Positions 1-5,613 of a stretch of DNA of 8,035 nt are shown piece after piece (the first letter of the stretch is position 1; each line of letters opens with the position of its first letter). The position numbers were made by a program, and so were the translations under genes. Below the pieces are notes generated by a model, which saw only the letters and a program-made list of their open reading frames with translations, did not search any database and was not told the DNA's origin. The stretch is from CAYVUV01 sp964455095 (GTDB lineage Bacteria; Desulfobacterota; Binatia; HRBIN30; CADEER01). The stretch covers positions 1 to 8,035 of the forward strand of contig CAYVUV010000421.1 of assembly GCA_964455095.1 (NCBI GenBank). Direction: 5' to 3'.

Positions 1-60
1 GCGGAACGCCGATGCGTAGCGCTCAAGTCCCCGTTCCTGCAGCCAGGCTGCTACGTTCAT
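1..60 (-). CDS. N-terminal fragment of SAM-domain protein, probably a class III adenylate/guanylate cyclase (cut by window edge)
   Basis: The minus strand from an ATG at 58-60 reads MNVAAWLQERGLERYASAFR and is still open at the window edge. The pattern (aliphatic-x-x-W-L, then G-L-x-x-Y-x-x-x-F) is the first two helices of a sterile alpha motif (SAM) domain. This short N-terminal form is typical of bacterial proteins in which a SAM domain precedes a class III adenylate/guanylate cyclase domain, often followed by an AAA/TPR region. The start is supported by a Shine-Dalgarno GAGGG seven bases upstream (68-72) and a -10-like TATATT further upstream. Only 20 residues are visible, so the SAM-domain reading is moderately strong, while the cyclase assignment is inference from known architectures. 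The gene lies on the same strand as the MOSC fusion gene, 141 bp downstream of its stop, and appears to have its own promoter. Confidence 0.68.
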   Translation of the reverse strand, partial: MNVAAWLQERGLERYASAFR

Positions 61-67
61 GCCGCGA

Positions 68-72
68 CCCTC
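68..72 (-). promoter_or_regulatory. Ribosome binding site of the SAM-domain gene
   Basis: The minus strand reads GAGGG here, with a seven-base spacer to the ATG at 58-60. It is a near-ideal Shine-Dalgarno position and is the main reason for believing that the short edge fragment is a real gene start. Confidence 0.6.
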
Positions 73-102
73 GGGCCCACAGAAGCATCAACCGGTGGCT
101 AC

Positions 103-132
103 AATATATCTTTGCCTCTGGTCGGATGAAAG
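103..132 (-). promoter_or_regulatory. Candidate sigma70-type promoter for the SAM-domain gene
   Basis: On the minus strand TATATT (103-108) matches the -10 consensus at 5 of 6 positions and lies in the only clearly AT-rich patch of this gene gap. A weak -35-like CTTTCA (127-132, 3 of 6) sits 18 bases upstream. Transcription would begin near position 96, leaving a leader of about 36 bases before the ATG at 60 that includes the GAGGG site. The weak -35 element keeps confidence modest; a factor-dependent promoter is possible. The rest of 61-201 shows no other gene and no convincing terminator for the upstream MOSC gene. Confidence 0.38.
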
Positions 133-201
133 CGTCCCACCTTGGTGGCTGTAAAGGCCGTCTCGATGAGGCGGTGCCCGCGGTCGGATCCCGCTCCGGC
201 T

Positions 202-1962
202 TCACAAATCGATGACGATGTCGCGGATGGGTTGTGCGCAGCAGACGAGCAGGTTGCCGTCGGCCGGCTGGTCGAGTGGCTCTGGGCCGTAGACGACCGC
301 CCCCGACACCAACCCACTTTCACAACTGTGACACACGCCGGCGCGGCACGACCAACGGACCGGGACATCGCACGCCTCGGCCAGCTCCAAGAGGCTCTGG
401 TAATCCGACGCCTTCCAGTGCGCGGTGATGCCACTGCGCGCGAACGACACCAGCGGACCGGTGTCGGCGTCGTCCGCGGGTGGATGCGGGGCGCGCGTCG
501 CCGCGCCGACGACACCAGGCGTCGACGATTCGCTGCCGTTGAAGATCTCGAGCTGAATCCGCTCCCGCGCCACGCCGAACGCCACCAGCGCCTCTTTCAT
601 CTCTGCCATGAACCGACTCGGCCCGCAGAGGTAGACATCCGCGTTTTGTGCGACGCCGACCGCATCGAGGACCGACGGCGACAGGCGACCAGTGGCCTCG
701 ACCTCCACTACTTCGTCGCGCGAGCCCGGCCTGCTGTAACAGACGTAGCGGCGCCCGCGCGGCAGCGCGCGCATGAGGCGGCGAACTTCGGTGGCGAAGG
801 GATGATGCTGCCGATCGCGAGCCCCGTGAAGCCACAAGACCTGTCGTGTCGAGCGGGCCGCCGCCAGCGCGTGCAGCATGGCCAGAACAGGGGTCGCGCC
901 GATTCCCGCGCTGAGCAGCACCAGCGGCCGATCGCCGGCCTGCAGAACGAAGCTTCCTCGCGGCGCGCTGACCTCGAGCGCATCGCCGACTCGGACATGC
1001 TCGCGCACGTACGCGCCAGCCGCGCCGTTCGGCTCCGTCTTCACGCTGATGCGCCAGCGCTCCGTCGAGACGCGGCCGGAGAGCGAGTAGCTGCGGAAAA
1101 GCGGCGGGCCGCCGGCGGTCGCGTGAAGACGCAGGACGACGTACTGACCCGGCAGAGGCGGCGGCAGCGGCCGCCCGTCCGCGCTCTCCAGCGTGAGCGA
1201 GATGACGTCCGCGGACTCCTGATCGATCTTCGTCACGGCGAGCGGCCGGAACCCCGGTGCAGCTGGATGCCCGGCCGCTGCGGGTGCGAGCCCCGCGTTG
1301 CCGCTCGCCCCGGCGGTGGTTCGGCTTTGTAGCAACGCTTCGAACGACGACCGCCACCCGGGCGAAAGCGCGTCGATCCGCAACGCGCGCTCCAGTCGAT
1401 CGCGCGCATGATCGGACGAATAGAGGAGCGCGTTGATCTCGGCGACGGTCATCCGCTCCGCCGCCTCTCCCACCTTGACAATGTCGTCGCCGGCCCCCAC
1501 CTCGCCTTCCTGCAAGACACGCAAGTAGAAGCCCGGACGCCCGCTCGAGGTCAGCAGAGCCGGCATCCGGGCCTCGTCCATCCGAATGCCGACGCGATAG
1601 CAGGTCACGCGCGGTTGCGTGACCTCGAACAGCGCGCTGCCGATCCGATACCGATCGCCGATACACACCGCATCGTCGGCCAGGCCTTCGATGGTGAAAT
1701 TCTCACCAAAGTGCCCATGGACGAGGTCGGCCCTCTTCAGCTGCTGCTGCCAATAGCGATGGGATTCGATCTGGTAGACGAAGACGGCGCGCTGCTCACC
1801 GCCGTGACCGGCCAGGTCGCCCTGTCCGTCTCCATCGAGATTCAAGCGGCCGACTCGACAGCGCCCGGCGACCGGATGCTTCCAGATTGCCGTGTGCACG
1901 GTGCGCCCCTTCCACTCGATGTCGCGTGGCAATCCGACGTTCACCGATGGTAGTCGCGCCAT
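202..1962 (-). CDS. MOSC domain / ferredoxin-NAD(P)H reductase / [2Fe-2S] ferredoxin fusion protein
   Basis: This is a 586-residue soluble oxidoreductase with three modules. Residues 1-215 form a YiiM-like MOSC domain, with the H53-G-G region and the conserved cysteine of the family at C121 in TQPRVTC. This domain class handles sulfur attached to molybdenum cofactor or reduces N-hydroxylated substrates with molybdenum cofactor. An Ala/Gly/Pro-rich linker follows (about 216-237). Residues 238-475 are a ferredoxin-reductase module: RSYSL (290-294) is the flavin-binding motif, SAGIGATP (351-358) the nucleotide-binding glycine loop, and CGP (446-448) the NAD(P)-domain motif. Residues 503-586 are a plant-type ferredoxin with C539, C544, C547 (CX4CX2C) and C574 or C575 as cluster ligands. 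Electrons would run NAD(P)H to flavin to [2Fe-2S] and on to a partner or to the MOSC centre. The fusion is complete in one frame. The start at 1962 was chosen over an upstream in-frame TTG at 2058 because the MOSC homology begins there and AGGTGA precedes it. The physiological substrate is unknown. Confidence 0.93.
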   Translation of the reverse strand: MARLPSVNVGLPRDIEWKGRTVHTAIWKHPVAGRCRVGRLNLDGDGQGDLAGHGGEQRAVFVYQIESHRYWQQQLKRADLVHGHFGENFTIEGLADDAVCIGDRYRIGSALFEVTQPRVTCYRVGIRMDEARMPALLTSSGRPGFYLRVLQEGEVGAGDDIVKVGEAAERMTVAEINALLYSSDHARDRLERALRIDALSPGWRSSFEALLQSRTTAGASGNAGLAPAAAGHPAAPGFRPLAVTKIDQESADVISLTLESADGRPLPPPLPGQYVVLRLHATAGGPPLFRSYSLSGRVSTERWRISVKTEPNGAAGAYVREHVRVGDALEVSAPRGSFVLQAGDRPLVLLSAGIGATPVLAMLHALAAARSTRQVLWLHGARDRQHHPFATEVRRLMRALPRGRRYVCYSRPGSRDEVVEVEATGRLSPSVLDAVGVAQNADVYLCGPSRFMAEMKEALVAFGVARERIQLEIFNGSESSTPGVVGAATRAPHPPADDADTGPLVSFARSGITAHWKASDYQSLLELAEACDVPVRWSCRAGVCHSCESGLVSGAVVYGPEPLDQPADGNLLVCCAQPIRDIVIDL

Positions 1963-1966
1963 TCGC

Positions 1967-1972
1967 TCACCT
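1967..1972 (-). promoter_or_regulatory. Ribosome binding site deciding the start of the MOSC fusion gene
   Basis: The minus strand reads AGGTGA four bases before the ATG at 1960-1962. It supports this start over the upstream in-frame TTG at 2058, which would add 32 arginine-rich residues that are not part of the MOSC fold. Confidence 0.5.
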
Positions 1973-2112
1973 GCACGGGGCTGTCGAAGGACCGCTTCAC
2001 GTCGCCGAAGACAACGTCTCTCCAACGACATGGTCGCACGAGAAGGCTGGATCCTCAACGCGTTCGCTGCGGAAGTCGTGATGGACGCCCGTTCCGCTCG
2101 GCGCTGCGCCGG

Positions 2113-2140
2113 TTGACCCGCTGCGGCGCCGGGGAATACA
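2113..2140 (+). promoter_or_regulatory. Weak candidate promoter in the divergent spacer, for the acyltransferase gene
   Basis: The 185-bp gap 1963-2147 between the two divergent genes must hold their promoters. On the plus strand TTGACC (2113-2118) is 5 of 6 to the -35 consensus, followed after 16 bases by AATACA (2135-2140), only a poor -10. The heptamer CGCTGCG occurs directly repeated on both sides of the -35-like site (2102-2108 and 2119-2125), which could be an operator but may be chance in GC-rich DNA. A start near 2147 would leave almost no leader for the ATG at 2148 and would suit the GTG at 2217 better. No good -10 was found for the leftward gene. Confidence 0.2.
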
Positions 2141-2147
2141 CGACTGT

Positions 2148-3302
2148 ATGCAGGTTCCGACGCGGCTGCTCACCAGATGCAGACAGCCGCGGCATGCCTC
2201 AACGTCGGCTCGGCCCGTGGACAGTCCGGACAAACCGCAGCGGTTCGTCTTCGTGGACGCGCTGCGCGGAATCGCGGCAATGTGGGTCGTCCTCTACCAC
2301 ACGTTCGAGGCGAAGCAGGTGGCGAACCTCGAGCTGTGGCTGCCGAAGTGGACCGCGCAATTGATCCACAAGGGCCATCTCGGCGTGGCCATTTTCTTCG
2401 TACTCAGCGGTTTCGTAATCGCCCACTCCGTCGACCGCCGGCGCGTCAACGCCCCCTATGTCGGATGGTTCATGCTCCGGCGGGCGGTCCGGCTGGATCC
2501 GCCATATTGGACCTCCATCCTGGCAACCATCGTCGCAAGCAGGCACGTCGCGAGGCCGAGCTACTCCACTCTGCTCGCTCACATGTTCTACCTTCAGGAT
2601 CTCCTGCAGCTCACACCGATCAGTCCCATCTACTGGACCCTTTGCCTGGAGATTCAGCTCTACCTGGTGTTCGTGCTGCTGCTGGCGATGGCTCGCCACT
2701 TCCGGTTCGGTAGCACTGATCGTCGATCACTGCGTATCCTCTTCGCTGCCGCCGCGGTGGTGGCTGCGCTGTTCCCTACCGGGCTCGTTCGTGAAGAGAC
2801 CCTGCCGGCTGGCCTGTTTCTCCGAAGCTGGTACGCCTTTTTCGGCGGCGCGTTCGCGTACTGGGCCCTCGATGGTACGATCCGCCGGTCGGCGTTCTAC
2901 CTATGGGCCGGGGCACTCGCTGCCGCTGCGATCTATGTTCACAATGCCGGCGCCGTCGTGTCGATGGCAATTGCTGCGTTGCTGCTGGAGGTCGGTCGGG
3001 CCGGCAAGCTCCGCGACTGGCTGAACTACCGGCCGCTGCAATTCCTGGGAAAGATCTCCTACAGCCTCTATCTGATGCACGGTCCCATTGGCGGTTGGAT
3101 CTTGGCGTACGCGTTCTACCACCTGACGCCGCATACTGCGCCGTGGGAGTTGTTTTGGCTCCTGGTCGCACTGGCCGCGAACTGCATTGGCGCATGGCTC
3201 TTCTGGCGCCTGATCGAAGCCCCGTGCATCAGGCTCGCTCGGCTTTGCAGACCGTCCGATCAACCAGTCGGACCTTCGCCCCTCTCTGGTGTCGCATTGT
3301 AG
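2148..3302 (+). CDS. Acyltransferase-3 family membrane O-acyltransferase
   Basis: This is a polytopic inner-membrane protein of 384 residues that, by family, transfers acetyl or other acyl groups to hydroxyls of surface glycans, lipids or secreted metabolites (OafA/ExoZ type). Diagnostic features are the N-terminal FVDALRGIAAMWVVLYH stretch (35-51) with the conserved D-x-L-R-G and a histidine ending helix 1, the GVAIFFVLSGFVI helix (79-91), the basic RRAVRLDPPYW loop (111-121), the YWTLCLEIQLY helix (162-172) and FLGKISYSLYLMHGPI (299-314). About ten membrane segments fill the rest, ending near 353. The start is uncertain: an in-frame GTG at 2217 would give 361 residues with an N-terminus nearer the family norm, and the 23 extra residues are basic, use rare AGA codons and look non-coding. 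Neither start has a strong ribosome site. The 3' end overlaps the opposing monooxygenase gene by 43 bp. No glycosyltransferase or polymerase lies next to it, so the acceptor is unknown. Confidence 0.9.
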   Translation: MQVPTRLLTRCRQPRHASTSARPVDSPDKPQRFVFVDALRGIAAMWVVLYHTFEAKQVANLELWLPKWTAQLIHKGHLGVAIFFVLSGFVIAHSVDRRRVNAPYVGWFMLRRAVRLDPPYWTSILATIVASRHVARPSYSTLLAHMFYLQDLLQLTPISPIYWTLCLEIQLYLVFVLLLAMARHFRFGSTDRRSLRILFAAAAVVAALFPTGLVREETLPAGLFLRSWYAFFGGAFAYWALDGTIRRSAFYLWAGALAAAAIYVHNAGAVVSMAIAALLLEVGRAGKLRDWLNYRPLQFLGKISYSLYLMHGPIGGWILAYAFYHLTPHTAPWELFWLLVALAANCIGAWLFWRLIEAPCIRLARLCRPSDQPVGPSPLSGVAL

Positions 3303-4321
3303 GTGCCAGTGGGCCCACCGCTCGCTGGCGTTTCGGCGCGCGGTGTCGATAGCGCCGTCGCAGCGAGCTCGATGGATCGCAGTCGTGCGGCGACGGTTGG
3401 TGCCGGGTGAACGGTGATCAGCTCGTCGGCGGCGGCGTGCTGGGCAAAGCGGGCGAGGTAGTCATGGACCTCTGCCGCCGAGCCCACAGCGGCATAGCGC
3501 GCCATCTGGGTCACCTGGATTCCTGCCGGCGACTGCAGAATCTCGTCGATGTCGTCGTCGCTGAGCTGGCGGCCGCGGCCGAGCAACGCCAGCACGCGCA
3601 GCCGTTTCACCTCCGTGAACTGCGCCGCCGCGTCGCTCGCCGTGTCGGCCGCGATGACGTTGACGCCGGCGATGAAGTAGGGGCGCTCGAGTTGTGCCGA
3701 GGGGCGGAACTCGCGCCGATAGATCTCGACCGCCTGCTCGAGGGCGGCGGGCGCAAAGTGGGAGGCGAACGCGTACGGCAGACCGAGCGCGGCGGCGAGC
3801 TGCGCCCCGAACAGCGACGAGCCCAGGATGTACAGCGGCACGCTCGTCCCCTTCCCCGGTATGGCGTCGACACCGGGAATGCGCGATTGGCCGGCGAGAT
3901 ATCCCTGCAGCTCCAGGACATCCTGCGGAAACGTGTCGGCCGCGCTCGGGCTGCGTCGCAACGCCCGCAGCGTGTTCTGATCCGAGCCGGGGGCGCGCCC
4001 AAGGCCGAGGTCGATACGCCCGGGATGCAGGGACTCGAGCGTGCCGAACTGCTCCGCGATCACGAGCGGGGCGTGATTCGGCAGCATGATCCCGCCGGCG
4101 CCGACGCGGATGCGCTCGGTGTTGGCGGCGATGTGCGCGATCAGGACGCTGGTCGCCGACGACGCGATCGCCGGGATGTTGTGGTGCTCGGCGTACCAGA
4201 CGCGCGTGTAGCCGAGGCGTTCCGCCCGTTGCGCGACCGCGACGCAGCCCTGAAAACTGTCGCGCGCGGTTTCGCCGCGGCGAACGAAGGCGAGATCGAG
4301 AATCGAAAGCTGGAGAGCCAT
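3260..4321 (-). CDS. Luciferase-like (LLM class) flavin-dependent monooxygenase, YhbW-like group
   Basis: This is a cytoplasmic flavin-dependent oxidoreductase of 353 residues with the bacterial-luciferase TIM-barrel fold. The sequence follows the 'luciferase family oxidoreductase, group 1' pattern closely: LSILDLAFVRRGE (5-17), LGYTRVWYAEHHN (36-48), IRVGAGGIMLPNHAPLVIAEQFG (71-93), LHPGRIDLGLGRAPGSDQ (98-115) and YILGSS (164-169). Members use reduced FMN and oxygen; the substrate of this subgroup is generally unknown. The core ends near residue 325. The last 25-30 residues are a Pro/Gly/Thr-rich tail that overlaps the end of the convergent acyltransferase gene and probably adds no fold. The ATG at 4321 is chosen because the family homology begins exactly there, although no Shine-Dalgarno sequence is evident. 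It is 89 bp downstream of the radical SAM gene, so it may be the last gene of that operon, or be expressed from its own promoter in the gap. Confidence 0.93.
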   Translation of the reverse strand: MALQLSILDLAFVRRGETARDSFQGCVAVAQRAERLGYTRVWYAEHHNIPAIASSATSVLIAHIAANTERIRVGAGGIMLPNHAPLVIAEQFGTLESLHPGRIDLGLGRAPGSDQNTLRALRRSPSAADTFPQDVLELQGYLAGQSRIPGVDAIPGKGTSVPLYILGSSLFGAQLAAALGLPYAFASHFAPAALEQAVEIYRREFRPSAQLERPYFIAGVNVIAADTASDAAAQFTEVKRLRVLALLGRGRQLSDDDIDEILQSPAGIQVTQMARYAAVGSAAEVHDYLARFAQHAAADELITVHPAPTVAARLRSIELAATALSTPRAETPASGGPTGTYNATPERGEGPTG

Positions 4322-4354
4322 TGGCAAAGTCGTACGCGGGAGTGAGCTGTCGCG

Positions 4355-4384
4355 ATTGTAGAGCCCCGCGCGTCGGATTGACAC
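4355..4384 (-). promoter_or_regulatory. Candidate sigma70-type promoter for the luciferase-like monooxygenase gene
   Basis: On the minus strand TACAAT (4355-4360) matches the -10 consensus at 5 of 6 positions. GTGTCA (4379-4384) matches the -35 at 4 of 6, with an 18-base spacer. Transcription would begin near 4348, about 27 bases before the ATG at 4321. If real, the monooxygenase is expressed at least partly independently of the upstream radical SAM/aminotransferase genes. Confidence 0.35.
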
Positions 4385-4410
4385 CGACCCGCAATCGACT
4401 TGCGGCGCCA

Positions 4411-5595
4411 CTATGGGCGTGGCGTTCGGTGCACCAGCCGCCGATCCCAGAAATAGTTGTAGCGCTCGTTGCTCGTGAACCGCGGCTTCCACTGCGCGCC
4501 GTTCCCCCCGCGATCCTTGAATTCGAGGTAGCGCTCGTGGTCGATCGCCGCGGGGCAGCCGAAGCAGATGTGCCGCTGCTCCTCCGGGGTGCCTGCGCGG
4601 CGAGCGAAGAAGCGGCGGGCAAGCCGATAGCGCTCGCCGTTCCACGCTTGCCGAAACGTGCCGGCCCCGGGGCCGCCGTTGACGGCAACGCGGCCCACGT
4701 CGTCTTCGCGGTAAAAGCTCCCCCGGCAAGGAGCCATGCTGCCGTCCGCATACACGACGGCGGTGTGGTAGAGCGTATAGCAGGGAATCGGTTGGACGTG
4801 TTCGTGTGGGATCGTGCGCTCGTGGGGATCCCAGTCGGGACCGAACACGCGGCCGCGCGAAGCGTGGAACTCGATGCCGATCTCGCGGGCCAGCTGGCTT
4901 GCCGCCTCGCGCTCGTGCGCGTTGTGCCCGAACACGTGGAAGCCCCAGATGATCCGCGGCGTCGTCGATCCCAGCCGTCGCTTCGCGTCAACCATCAGGC
5001 GACAGTTGCGCAGCACGCGCTCCATGTCGCCGCGGACGCGATACTGCTCGTAGATCGACTGGCTGGCACCGTCGATCGACACGCCCATGATCTTCAAACC
5101 CGACCGCACCAGGCGCTCGGCCTGCGCCTCACCGAAGGGAACACTGAAGTTGGTGCAGATGAGGGTCGAGAGGCCGCGGGCACTCGCCTCCGCGATCATC
5201 GTGGGGAGCTGCTTGTTGAGCAACGGCTCGCCCCAATTGTGGAACTCGATCTGCCAGAGGTGCGGGGCGAGCTCGTCGAGCAACTGGCGGAAGAACTCGA
5301 GCGACAGCGCGACGCGCGGCCGGCTCACCTCGCCGGCTCCCGTGAAGCAATGCGGACAGGCCAGATTGCAGGCGGCCGACGCTTCGACGCAGAGCCGTAT
5401 GGGATAGCTGCGCAAGGTCGTGCGAAAGCGCTTCCACTCCCACCACACCCGCCACAGGTTGACGAGCCGTCGGATGCTCGGCCGTGTCCCTTCGAGCTCG
5501 GCCGGGGCCGTGAGACGGACCAGTGACTGCGTGCGCCGCCAGAGCTCGCGCGTCACGATGGCAAAATCGTTCGCCAGTCCGTACCAGTACTGCAT
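4411..5595 (-). CDS. Radical SAM protein with twitch/SPASM-like auxiliary iron-sulfur cluster
   Basis: This 394-residue enzyme is expected to cleave S-adenosylmethionine reductively and start radical chemistry. After a basic, aromatic N-terminal extension (1-64), the radical SAM barrel starts at RLCVEAS with the CX3CX2C cluster motif at C76, C80 and C83. HNWGEP (119-124) is the GGE-like SAM-binding segment, TNF (148-150) and SIDG (173-176) are further barrel motifs. A C-terminal cluster-binding region follows: C272, then G285-x4-C290, then C344 and C347. Four cysteines spaced this way suit one auxiliary [4Fe-4S] cluster (a twitch domain, as in the aminocyclitol dehydrogenase BtrN) rather than the two clusters of a full SPASM domain. 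The stop of the upstream aminotransferase is 18 bp away and in the same frame, so co-transcription and translational coupling are likely; no separate ribosome site is obvious. By context it may oxidise or rearrange a product or substrate of that aminotransferase. No precursor-peptide gene was recognised in the window. Confidence 0.9.
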   Translation of the reverse strand: MQYWYGLANDFAIVTRELWRRTQSLVRLTAPAELEGTRPSIRRLVNLWRVWWEWKRFRTTLRSYPIRLCVEASAACNLACPHCFTGAGEVSRPRVALSLEFFRQLLDELAPHLWQIEFHNWGEPLLNKQLPTMIAEASARGLSTLICTNFSVPFGEAQAERLVRSGLKIMGVSIDGASQSIYEQYRVRGDMERVLRNCRLMVDAKRRLGSTTPRIIWGFHVFGHNAHEREAASQLAREIGIEFHASRGRVFGPDWDPHERTIPHEHVQPIPCYTLYHTAVVYADGSMAPCRGSFYREDDVGRVAVNGGPGAGTFRQAWNGERYRLARRFFARRAGTPEEQRHICFGCPAAIDHERYLEFKDRGGNGAQWKPRFTSNERYNYFWDRRLVHRTPRP

Positions 5596-5613
5596 CGGCC
5601 GGATCGAACGCGG

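Noticed and set aside
137..148. Inverted repeat CCACC-TT-GGTGG downstream of the MOSC gene
   Set aside because: It has five-base arms with a two-base loop and no T-run; it is too small to call a terminator or operator.
142..1332. Open plus-strand frame of 396 codons opposite the MOSC fusion gene
   Set aside because: The translation is rich in Arg, Ala and His with no recognisable motif; the opposite strand has a complete, motif-bearing gene. Long antisense frames are common in GC-rich DNA.
3407..4345. Open plus-strand frame of 312 codons opposite the luciferase-like monooxygenase
   Set aside because: It is an antisense shadow without motifs; the minus-strand protein matches its family from end to end.
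4378..4383. Perfect plus-strand TTGACA between the radical SAM and monooxygenase genes
   Set aside because: No -10-like sequence lies 15-19 bases downstream on the plus strand and no plus-strand gene follows; its overlap with the minus-strand -35 candidate looks coincidental.
4389..4405. Hairpin with CCGCAA/TTGCGG stem just after the radical SAM stop, as a possible terminator
   Set aside because: The stem is only six base pairs and no T-run follows on the minus strand, so it does not qualify as an intrinsic terminator.
4321..5526. Open plus-strand frame of 401 codons opposite the radical SAM gene
   Set aside because: There is no conserved motif and the composition is arginine/alanine-rich, with the radical SAM motifs on the other strand fully accounting for the region.
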